NCBI GenBank assembly: GCA_900073065.1
Contig: FJOG01000018.1
Location: forward strand, 175,545 to 239,544
DNA from: Phialocephala subalpina
Taxonomy: Eukaryota; Ascomycota; Leotiomycetes; Helotiales; Mollisiaceae
Direction of reading: 5' to 3'
Length of the DNA stretch: 64,000 nucleotides
Position numbers and translations under genes: made by a program. Below the pieces are notes generated by a model that ran no database searches, was not told where the DNA came from, and saw only the letters and a program-made list of their open reading frames with translations. Shown here in pieces: positions 21,793 through 32,300 of the stretch. Numbering within the stretch: the stretch's first letter is position 1; each line of letters starts with the position of its first letter.

Positions 21793-23471
21793 TCATTCCC
21801 TCATCTTCTCACCCAAAACCTTCGACCACACTCTCCCATACTCCCTCTCCACTACTTCCCCCATCCCCTCTCTCGCCCTCAGCCGAAACGGAAATTTCAA
21901 AGGCTGAACATTAAAGCCAGTTGTGTATTCATACTCCCCATACTCATACCCACCAACCCTCTCAATCTCACATCCCCACACAATCCTCGCAACAAGAATA
22001 TTCAAACTTCTTTCCGCGATGTTCATACCAGGACATATCCTCCTCCCGAACCCAAACGCTGAGAAATTCTGCAGATTAGGATACACAGATAAAGGTTCTT
22101 TGTAAGTAGGTAAAGAAGGATCGAGCCAGCGTTCTGGAATGAAGTCCTCGGGATTGGGATAGAGATCCGGTTCGCGGTGAATGGCCCATTGGTTGGCGTG
22201 GATGTTCGTGCCTGCTTTCAAGAAGTATTTCTTCTCATCAAGCTCATAAACATCGTCTTTGATGAGGAGGTGCGGTACGCCACCCGCGGTCACAGGTCGC
22301 CATCGCATGGTCTCCTTGATCGTTGCTCGGACTCGGGGTAGGTTTGGGATATCGTCGAAGGTGGGAAGGCGGTCTGGTCCTACTACTTTGTTGATTTCCT
22401 CCCGCATGGCGTGGAGAGCGGAGGGGTGGAGCACCATAGCAAGCATGAAACTCATCATTGCCGCTGATGTTGTTCCTGCTCCAGCTTCAAAGAGTGTCCC
22501 GACGACGTAGGCACCTTCGTCGTCACTCAGATCCCATTTCTCTTGCGAGTTGAGGAAGATCTCGGTGAAATTTCCTTTCTCGCCACCGTCCACACCTTCT
22601 TTCTCTCGACCAGCAATCTCTTTCCTCACATCATTTTGGAGACCACGGAAGAGGTCCAATTCCTCAGCATGCAATCGATATCCTTCCCTCTTGAACCCCG
22701 CGCCTGGAAACCAACTCGGAATCCACATTAACCACGGCAACACATCCACCAAATAAGCCCCCGGACTCGCCACCCTCTCAACATTATGCACCACCTTAAA
22801 AATCCTCTCAAGTACCCTCTCTTTTCCAGTAATGACTTTCTTCCCAAAAACAAGCCTCATCATCAAGCCCGCTGCATACCTCTCAAACCACCGCTCATAC
22901 TCTCCCGGCTCCCTCATCAAATCCCTCAACACCCTCAAACTCTCCTCTTCTTGTACTGACTGATAGCTCGTAGCTGCGGAAGCCATGGTGAGATGATGCA
23001 TCAATTTCCGATTGCGACGCCAGAGGGAATCGTATGGTAAAAATAGTGATCGTAAGTTATCGGATACGAGTTGGACGGCCATGGGAAGTTGTTCTCGGGA
23101 GGAGTAGAGGGAACCACGTTCGCGGAGGAGGTCGTTAGCTATTTTCTCGGTGGAGAGGATTATGTGGGGTTTGCCTGCAATGTTGATTTCGAAGAGAGGG
23201 CCGAAGGTTTTGGACCAGGTGAAGAATTTTAGCCAGGAGTGGTGGGGCGGGATGTCGAGCATAGAGCCGAGAATGGGGAGACCTGGGGTTTCGTGTCAGT
23301 GGATGTTTGAGAGAGGGAGATTTCCATGAAGCTTGCGACGTTATGGGGATGCATACCTTTCGGTCCTGGTGGAGGAGCAGTTCCTGGTGGACATGACGGT
23401 CGTGAAGTGACATATCTAATGAGAAGGATCGCCAGAACAGCGGCTAACGAGAAAAGAATTGCAGACGGCAT
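21793..23471 (-). CDS. Cytochrome P450 monooxygenase, second gene
   Basis: Two exons (23471-23357 and 23282-21793, minus strand) give 534 residues. An N-terminal helix at about residues 4-22 anchors it in the ER, followed by a Pro-rich hinge PPPGPKGLPILGS. The oxygen-binding I-helix reads EAGAGTTSAAM, the ExxR motif is KETMR, PERW is present, and the heme loop is FGFGRRICPG with the cysteine ligand. The overall pattern, including HANQWAIHREPDLYP, is that of the fungal O-methylsterigmatocystin-oxidoreductase-like (CYP64/CYP65-like) group seen in secondary metabolism and xenobiotic oxidation. No polyketide, peptide or terpene synthase lies in the window, so a cluster role is not supported. Confidence 0.92.
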
Positions 23472-23831
23472 TGTGAATGAAGGACAGATATTTCAAATAA
23501 AAGGAATCAAAAGAGAACTTATATCTCACTCGGACCCCTCACTTGAGGTGTTCAAGTATATCACTCCACGTGATAGTTGACGTAAGATTGCGATTGACTT
23601 TTGGCTAGAAGCGGTAACTACCCGCTTCTGGAAATTCAGGTTCCGACCTGGGAGATGATTGGATGACTAGACGATGATGTTTATTCTCGTCAGCATAAAA
23701 GAATAACGGGAATCCTAACCGGCTCTGGGAAGCGCTGCCATGATTCGAGATTGAGCGAGCACTCCTTGTAGTAAGAAATATCAGAAGGAAGGCTTCTGCC
23801 ACAATGAGGCAGAAATGTTTCGTAATTCCGC

Positions 23832-25621
23832 TCAACTCAGATTCAACACCAACAGATCGACTTCAAGGCCCATCAAACCCGACTTAGTGAGCTTATTCCC
23901 AGTCACGGTCCAACTCGAATCACCATACAACACCTCCGCCACTGAAGCAGCACTCGTAGGCAACATAATCGTGATCTGAGACGAGAAATCGATATACTCC
24001 CCACTCGCGACACCAATCATCATCTGGTTTCCTACAATCCACGCACTAGCATCAACCAAGGGCTCCCCTTGAACAGGCAAACCCTTGATCGCGTTCGTCC
24101 CAAAAATGAATGCCATTGATGGCGCTGACTGGAACACTTTTCCAAGCTGTCCACTGCCGACGTTGACCGCGTCCGTGCTTGGGTAGATCCAGTAGGTGAT
24201 ACCTTTGGCATTGTGATTGACTGAGAGCATCATCATGTTCTCGACTTCTGCGACGCTGGGAATGCTTTTCCAGTAATCTTGTTCTCCGAATATCTGAAGT
24301 ACCGACCATGTCGGCTTGCTGACCCTACCCGGAAGATTCGCTTGGTAGCTCTGGATATCGTCTAGACGAGTAGAGACATCTTCAAGTTCACCGACGCAGT
24401 TGTCACAGCCACAATCCCCGTAGGTCAGATTACAAGGGGTGCCCCAAGGGATCGACCAAGTTGCGTTGATGGCGACGGGATAGGCATCCTCAAAAATAAT
24501 GTCTGCACCTGAAGCGTAGTTTGAGTAGAAGAAGTTCTGACAGTTGAGTACCAGAGACACTGGGTGGTATGGATCGAGTTCTCGCAGCTGGTCGTACGCG
24601 AGCTTCGTAGAATTCAGAGCATACATCCATCCATCTGGCTCATCGGCGGTATACCACATCAAAAGCGTAGTCCTGTTCTGCCAGAGAGCGACCTGTTCGC
24701 TGATTCTTGTGGAGTTCATGAAAGCAAAGCGCATGTCGTAGATGTTGAACAGATTCAGCTCGTCCATTCGGTCCCAGTACTGTGAGAGGGAAGCAGTAGG
24801 GTACGATTGATCGGGAAGTCCTCCGTCGGGCACGATGTTGATTGTATTGAAGTCTTGTGAAGCGTACGTATCAAGACCCGTGAGACTGAAATTTGAAGGA
24901 CTGACATATCCGCCATCGGCATATCCTCCGTTAGGGAAGATTCCATACCACCCCTTCCAGGAATTGAGCGCATTCTGGACGTAGAGGCCTCCGTATAGAT
25001 TGTCAATCTTGACTGCACTTCCATATGATCGGGACGGTAGTATATAAATCTGCGTTGATGCGGTATATGATTGCTGTCCATCTGGAGAAGTGCCGTAGAC
25101 AGAAATTGCATATGGCTGAGTGCGCGGCTTGAAAGACGAGAATGAGAATCCAATCAGATTGCCAGTCGAGTTTACCGGAACGGAATTGGATACCAATAGC
25201 TGTCCGGACTCCTCGATGAAGATCTCGAAATCCATGGTCGTGAATGGGTTCCCTTTCTCCTGACCTGGCGTGTCGTAGCTGACATTCTTAAAGGACTGTC
25301 CGAAAATATGGGAGATCGTGGCATCCACGATGAACGACCCAGATCCATCACTCTCTAGGAATATTGAATATCTTGGCTGAACCGTGACATACAGCAATGG
25401 ATTGGCCTGCGGAGTTGGGAATTGAAACTGCCCACCAGGATCCACGGCAGCAACACTGCACATATGTCAGTCATAAGCTGGCCACGAATCCAGGAAGACA
25501 CCCACCTGCTCATGTAAGGCTTTCCACACCAGGACACCGACGGGTCAGAATTGAAAGCCACCGTCTCCGTACCAATCAACAACCCCACGAGAGCAGCTGG
25601 CCACGACTTGAGGAACCCCAT
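23832..25621 (-). CDS. Secreted glycosidase-like protein (TIM-barrel type)
   Basis: Exons 25621-25506 and 25455-23832 (minus strand) give 579 residues. The ATG at 25621 starts a signal peptide (MGFLKSWPAALVGLLIGTETVAFN), so I prefer it to the upstream frame beginning at 25738. An N-terminal beta-rich half is followed by a segment with LLMWYTADEPDGW, where the DE pair resembles the acid/base region of clan-A type barrels, then HPVSLVLNC and GADIIFEDAYP. Many N-x-S/T sites and paired cysteines (CGCDNC) fit secretion. Similar fungal proteins are called glycoside hydrolase core or glycosyl hydrolase-like; I cannot name a GH family. The gene ends about 360 bp upstream of the start of the P450 gene, both on the minus strand. 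Confidence 0.8.
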
Positions 25622-26618
25622 GCTGACCGCCTTCGAGTTCAATGCCAAGTTCTCAAGTGATAGAGGAGCTTGGTCCTGAGTACCGGTTGCACGACGCCAC
25701 AACGTGAAGAAGCCATCCAATACGTACCAAGAAAGCATGTTTATATTCCCGCCACTTTGGCTGGGTTCCCCTCATCGCGCTCGTTCCTGCATGGCTAATC
25801 TGGATCAGCGGTCACGTGTCACGACCTGCATAATGCAACGTTCCACGATAAGAAGGCGCTGTGAACTCTTTCCATCTCATTACCCACTCTTGAGGCCTAA
25901 CCATCTCATCTCATCTCATCTCACCTGCTGTAGTGCAGCCAATTTGTGTCGATCTCTTGATGAAGCTTTGCCGCCGCTGATATGGGAGGCCGAGTGGTAC
26001 GTTTGCTGCATTGGAAATTGACGCGTCCCGAATAAGAAGGCGACAGATTGCCTTCATCGTGCATGAGTTGATCCGGTGTTTACAGGTAGCTCCCGCCGCT
26101 CAGAGACACTGAAAGTTCAGACGAGGAAACAGAGACAGAGGAAGATTCTTTGCAATGAAAGTTGAAGTTCATGTTAGAAAGGAAGTAAGGAACGTGTGCG
26201 GGAAAAAAGCTCTCGGGCTTGGCAGCCGGCTCCGGATATCGGGTCCGGAACGTAGCTCCGAAGCCATTCCCTATTATGAACAAACACATAAAGACGAGGG
26301 CAGTCTTGTTCTGTTGTTTCCATTCCTGGAAGTCTCTGCACGTGTTTGTTCTGGCCTGCGATTTCTCTAAGGAAATTTAATTAATACTGTAATGACTGAC
26401 TCTCTAAATCACCATTTTCTAGACTAGTGATGAGTATGAACTCCGCCAAACATCAAGTCACAAGGGAGCACGACAGCACTCCCAAACCCGAGAGATCACA
26501 TCTCTGCACAAATGAATAACCCAACAAACAATTCAATCTCAAATCAGAGATGTTGCTCCAAATTTTCAAATCAAATGCACTTCCAATCTAGTCCTAATCG
26601 TGTACCCCCATCGACTCA
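25622..26618. other. Intergenic with a short CATCT microsatellite
   Basis: About 1 kb lies between the glycosidase-like start and the 3' end of the next 2EXR gene. Around 25902-25922 four CATCT units stand in tandem in the region upstream of the glycosidase-like gene. Nothing else is recognised. Confidence 0.5.
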
Positions 26619-27440
26619 TCACTGGTCTCGTGGGTAGTGCTTCCTTTCAGCCATGGCCATAACTTCGGGAACCTTTTGTTCTTTGAACCGATGCTTGTGC
26701 ATGCTCAGATATGTGGTGATCATCTTCTTGCGTTTGTCAAAATCCGACTGGAACCTGGAGGGGCCCATAGCCGCATTGATTGTGTATCTGAAGGTAACAT
26801 GCTTCAGTCCCGACAATTGAAGTACACCATCGAGCGGAGGTTCCTTCCGCATAAACCCAAAGTACATATCTTGGCCCTCATAGTGAGCCTGCGATGGGGC
26901 TGGGTAAGGGTCGTATGATGCTCCCTTGATTCGCTGGGGTAGAATGATCTCATGTATTTGGCTGTTTTGGTCGAATTCTCTGACTTCAAGTCTGGTAACC
27001 TTCTTCATATGCTCACAATAGGCTGACCTCAGCAGCATCATGAAATGCGAGAGGAGTCCAGGATCTTCTGGCACTCTTTCACTCTCGCCCACGATGTAAG
27101 GCAGATCGCGCTCCCAGTCGAAACAAATGGGGCGACGCCAGTCCTTCTGCTCCCTGCCAAGGTCCATCCACCAGACGAGACAGTATTTTCGCAGAGTCTC
27201 TGCGCGACTATCTGAGCAGATGTATAGTGTGTTTGGCAGTGGAATATTCCGAGCGGCTCTGTGTAGGCGATCTCTCTCACGATGATCGTCTTCGTAGGCA
27301 CAAATGAGAACGTGTCTTGGCTTTGGGAGGAGGAGCTTCCAGACCTTCCGTTGAATTTCGAGAGGGAACTTGCTGAAGAGTGGGAATGCGTCAAGGGGTT
27401 TATCGAGCTGCAGGACTAGCTCTTGATAACATCTGGTAGC
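26619..27440 (-). CDS. 2EXR-domain protein, start unresolved
   Basis: The frame shows the 2EXR pattern: FPLFSKFPLEIQRKVWKLL, then NTLYICSDSRAETLRKY and ICFDWERDLPYI. A C-terminal half follows that is rich in basic residues and has no named domain. The open frame extends upstream to an in-frame TGA at 27462-27464, with no ATG between that stop and the domain. The nearest in-frame ATG (27479, MDDPQ) lies just before the TGA. Either a short upstream exon is spliced in, or the TGA is a lesion (CGA to TGA would do it). The first ATG downstream of the conserved core (27167) would lose the domain. This is the third 2EXR locus within 8 kb. It is divergent from the hypothetical gene at 28113. Confidence 0.6.
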   Translation of the reverse strand, partial: ATRCYQELVLQLDKPLDAFPLFSKFPLEIQRKVWKLLLPKPRHVLICAYEDDHRERDRLHRAARNIPLPNTLYICSDSRAETLRKYCLVWWMDLGREQKDWRRPICFDWERDLPYIVGESERVPEDPGLLSHFMMLLRSAYCEHMKKVTRLEVREFDQNSQIHEIILPQRIKGASYDPYPAPSQAHYEGQDMYFGFMRKEPPLDGVLQLSGLKHVTFRYTINAAMGPSRFQSDFDKRKKMITTYLSMHKHRFKEQKVPEVMAMAERKHYPRDQ

Positions 27441-28112
27441 TCTGCAAGGAGTTGCAAAACATCATTGGGGATCGTCCATCTTGGAAGACTTTCGTGACGA
27501 GAAGAGGTTTTTGCTAAAGGGATGTGTCTGGATGAGCGGTTCGCGAGGTGCTCAGGTGAAATTTGCGCTTCTCATTTGTGATGGTCTTGATATGCTAGGC
27601 ACTGTCGTAGAGTTGGATTGTCTTATAGGCCGTTTGAAAAGAGCAGCTACAAACGAGTCAATGGGGGATCTCAGAATCTTTGTGCAAGGATCGTACGTCG
27701 TTTCCTTCTTCGTGCGGAATCCTTTAGCTCCAAGATTGCAACGAAGTTGCTTTCCCAATGCTTCTTCGATTTGCTCGTTGACAGTGTTGAGGCTTAAGGA
27801 AGTTGGTAAATGTTGTTTGAAGAGGAAATAGGGTGCTGCAGGTAAGCGATGCGCTAGTCCCAGCCAGACGAGGATAATCACATGATAGTCGGCTCAGTCT
27901 TCGTGTCCAGGAGGAAGTTGGCGAGAAATGAGTGAGAACATCCAATATCAAAGTGCGAGTAGATACATCTTCGTCATTTACTCTTGACTTCGTCCTTGAT
28001 GTCGGCGGTTTCTTATCCCTGGTAAATCACGTGTGGCTAGGCTTCAACCTCGATTCGGACCTCAATTTTAATCTTACGACCTCAACAAATACTTCAATGC
28101 TTCCAACCAAAT

Positions 28113-29167
28113 ATGGAGGCACAAGATATTGCTCGAACATTGCCTCCAGATCCAAGGGTCGGCGTTACGCCAAAGTACAGTCGCGAAGCCACAATTGCAG
28201 CCGTGACATCCTTCTACCAGTCCCTCTGCAAACTCCCCCATTTCGACCCGTCCGACATTCTCTACCCACCAACCCAGGGTTGGCCGAACATAACCCATGA
28301 GACATTCTCCGCGTACTGCAAAAGCGAAGAAGTCGTCGAGCTGCTGCGCCACTTACCATATCTCAAACCCTATTCTTCTAATGCTGATGGCGGACCGAAG
28401 GGTAGATATCAAGGCCAATGCGACTATCTTCTCGCTCCCGATACATTATGTATCAACTACAGTGATGAGAAACTCCAGCATTTTGCGGATGGAAGAATTC
28501 AGGATGGAAAAGGGTCAGGTCCGCTTTGGCTTGAGATCCCGCCGTGGGTGGTGCCGTTGACGAGGAGTGTGGATAATTATGGGATTTGGTTGTTATTTGA
28601 TACTACTGATGGTATGTCATGAACCTCTTATCTGACCTTCTGATTACATCACCGCAGACTATTATGTCATTTGCCTCAGAAGGACATTGGAAGCCATGAC
28701 TCACGTGATACATAGGCACAGCAACACGATATGACTTGGTGGGCTACACCTACGACCCAGATTATGAGCCAGACGACCCAAGACACTGGCGTGACAAGTG
28801 TGAAGATGTTACTATGAGATTAAAGGACTATCTTGAGATGTGGAATGAGAAATGGATGTGTTTGACATGGCTTTGTGTTCCGGGGGAGACGAGGCCAAGT
28901 CTCCGGTTTCATTCTCCAAATGAAGGATACAAGGATGAGAAGGATGCTCAAGTAGGTCTCTGCTAGTTTCCAATCGGCGTTGCTGCCCCAAAATATGGCT
29001 TTGAGTTAGGGACATTGGCTGACACTGGCCAGATGCAGGAGATCATGCGCACTCATGGATGGCCAGATGCTTTTCGGAAGGAAGAATGTAAGGAAGCTCT
29101 TCTTGTATGGAAGAATCGTGAAGATGAAGCAAGCAGGTTCGAAGTACTGGCAAAGCTCAAGTCCTGA
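28113..29167 (+). CDS. Conserved fungal protein of unknown function
   Basis: Three exons (28113-28611, 28716-28951 and 29033-29167) join in frame to give 289 residues. I know no named domain. The protein is soluble, acidic and rich in Trp, Tyr and Pro, with segments such as WLEIPPWVVPLT, YDLVGYTYDPDYEPDDP and a C-terminal RTHGWPDAF. Lack of a signal peptide or membrane helix suggests a cytosolic or nuclear protein. The three clean splice junctions and phase continuity support a real gene. It converges with the end of the large helicase/AAA locus. Confidence 0.75.
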
Positions 29168-29393
29168 TATGATGCCTCGGCAAATTCAATCTCAATCTAT
29201 GGAAAAGACTACCGTACCCGAACGCCTCGCACGCTTCTCAAAGTCCAACATCGTCCGTGATGGCTAAGTGGAACATGCGCAAAGGAACGAAATATCTCAA
29301 CTCTCCATTTAAAAGGAAACCAAAGAGCGCAGCTCCAAGTACCCCAGCCCAATCTAGGAAGATTCACTCTACCCTTCCTACCACTAAGATCCA

Positions 29394-32300
29394 TCAAAGT
29401 CCGAGCTGGCTATCGCTGACGAAATGGCTACCTCCTGCACATCGATAACCTTTAGCTTGTTTGATCCAACGGTAACCTTGGACACAAACACCCATCTCGC
29501 GCAATTTCAGCTGGGCCTTTTTCTCTTTCTTCCGTCTCTCCTCCTGCTTCTTTCGCTGGCGTTCCAGTTCTCTTTGCATGCGGTCGCGATATTCCTTTGC
29601 CTCGACCTCTCGAATTCTTGCTTGCTCGCGCAATTTCGCCTGGGCATCCTGCTCCTTCCTTCTCTGTTCAGCCTCCTCTTTTCTCTCTTGTTCATGTTGC
29701 TTCTGTAGAGCGCGCATGTGTTGCCAGTCCTCGGCCTCCCTGATCTCCTCGATTCTAGTTTCCTCGCGTAGTCGCATGGCATTCTTGAATTCCGCTTCCT
29801 CGCTCTCTTGCTCGTCATTTAACTTAGCTCCATCAGCCTGGGCTTAGAATTCCGCCTCTTCTGCTTGTCTGCATGCTTCAGCCTTTTCTTGAATCTGTTC
29901 CTCGATCGCTTGATCCTCGCGTCTAGCTCTTACTTTGTCAACTATAATTTGCGTCCAAGTAGAAGTTGATACTCCGTCGTCGCGATCTAGGTCCTCAGCC
30001 TTGTGCTTCGCACTCCACTCCTTGATAGATTCAGCTGATGCGAAAGAGCTTTCGAAGTTCGGTGGTGCTGGCTCATCATTATTCTCTTGAGATGGAGGCG
30101 GCGCGGAATTAGAGCTCGAGCCTGTCGCTGTGCTGTGAGTTGTTGGAGGCTGCGAGGAATCAAGCATTTGCTGTGGTTGATGGGATGGTGGTGGCGCAGG
30201 CACCGAAACGTTACTGCTCCTGGCTCGACGAGACGAGAGCATGTCGTTGATGCATAGAAGAGCAGTGTCGTGCGGGAGAATGAGTTGATCCACCTTGCCG
30301 GTGATGTTTTCGAAGACGCTCCTGACCATACTCTTCGCCAGTGTTTCCACATCTCGTGCACTGCCCCAGTCTGGAAGTCGAGAAAGCAACGTCATGGGCG
30401 TCAGCAGTTGATCATATGTAGGCGAGGATCTCAAAGATGGAACGTCGATCCGACTCTCCTTCAGCTTCGACTCCAGGAGATCGAGGCATTTCCCTGGGCT
30501 TAGGGCTGGGAAGATGATCTCGTCGGGAAAACGACTGCCGAGACCTTCGTTCACACGCAAGAAATCGTTCATGTCCTTGTCGTATCCAGCCAGAATGATG
30601 ACGAGCTTTCCTTCGAACTTGGGTTTGGTGACACAGTCAACAATCTCACTGATGGCTTCTTGGGCAAAACGGCTTTCTCCTAGCCTGTAGGCCTCGTCGA
30701 TGAACAGTACTTTTCCGAGGCCTTTCTCGAGCATATCGATAGTTTTTGGTCCCGTGTATCCAACGTATTCGCCAACGAGATTTGTGACGGTACATTCCAC
30801 GACCTCGACTGTCGACAAGAAACCAAGATCGTAGAAGACTTGACCAAATCTGCGAGCAGTCGTCGTCTTTCCAGTGCCTATATTTCGGTCGTCAGAAGGA
30901 AAATTATATCGAAGTAAGAATTGATGCGACATACCTGGAGGACCCTTGAAGATGAAGTTCATGGGTATTTGACCTTGTGGATCAAGTCCTCGGGCTCTCA
31001 TGCCATTTGCGAAGCGAATGTACCCATCTAGCTTGGCGATGATGCCCTCACAACCAAAGACGTCCTTGAACAACTCTTGCAGGTTGGTCCCTGCGTTGAC
31101 GGCTGTCCGATTATAATCGGGGTCGAAGTCTTCGGGTTCAAATATGAAGTCGATACTCTGCTCATCATCGGGCAGCTTTTTCTGTCGATTTTGGTAGTTG
31201 ATGCTGGCTGTCCCGATAAGGGATTCAACGTCGCCACCATTTCCAAAGTTCGGCTTGTTGCGGGACCGACTGAGGACGTCAATGGCGACAGCGAGTGCGC
31301 GCGAAGTTGCACCGAGAGATTTCTTGTCGAGTTTGAACAACAAAATCTCTTGCAGCTCAGAGTCTGTGAAGTCTTCGAACCGAAAGGCGTTGGAAAGTTG
31401 AAATCGGCGAGTGAGTCTCTGGTTGACATTTCGAAACATTTCTTCCATCTTGTCTTCGTAGCCAAGGAGGATTACGCATCGATCGTCGCCCGGGACACCT
31501 TGAACTTCAGCTACTATCGTGTCGATAACCTGTACCAGTCAGCTCCAGTCTCCAAGGTCAAGGTCATCGCTCCCGAAGCTGCAGCTGGAAAGACCAATAC
31601 TTCAAACAAATGGTCGAAAGAAAATACATCATGCGTGTAGAAAAAGAGAGACGTATACTGACAGCTGTTTTGAAGATGTATCCACCGTTACTTTTTTCTC
31701 CTTTTCCAGAACCAAGACTGTATGCTTCATCAATTATAAGGACTTTTCCCACAGTGGTGGCGAGTATTGCCTTGGTTTGGGCTTCCGATTGCCCTATGTG
31801 AGCGCCAATGAAGTGTGCGGGATTCCTGACGGCGACTAGGGAGGTTAGCATCTCTCTCTGCTGGTCTGTTTATGATGGACACAAACCTTCTCCGTTGCTC
31901 AACAGTCCTAGGTCCCGGAGGAAGTCAAGAACCGATTTTCCGCCGGGATTGTGTGCTTCGGTCAGTTGGTAGGCTTCGTCAATGAAGTAAACGCCTCCTC
32001 CAGCATTTTGGAGCTGCTTGAGATGGTCTTTGACCTCGTTAATTCCGCCGTTAGCAAGACGCGCGCCGGTAGTCTCAACGAACCCATCTCCAGGAAGGAT
32101 TTGCAATATGGCGAGGGCTTTGGCGTAGTGCCTTGCTACGGTGGTTTTGCCTATGATTGTTAGAGAGAACTCCGAAAGAGAATGAGAGGGAACACACCTG
32201 TGCCAGGATTTCCCAGAAGTACGAACCCGAGTCGCTCTTTCGTGAGGTTAGTACCTTGTCGGACGCTTGTATCAACTTTGGCCTTGATTCTCAATATCTG

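Noticed and set aside
21923..22756. Plus-strand frames inside the second P450
   Set aside because: They are antisense to an intact P450 exon with all catalytic motifs.
21793..25621. Secondary-metabolite cluster around the second P450
   Set aside because: No synthase, tailoring partner, transporter or cluster regulator lies next to it; the neighbour is a glycosidase-like secreted protein.
25902..25922. CATCT repeat as a functional element
   Set aside because: Four short units are within what chance slippage gives; no other support.
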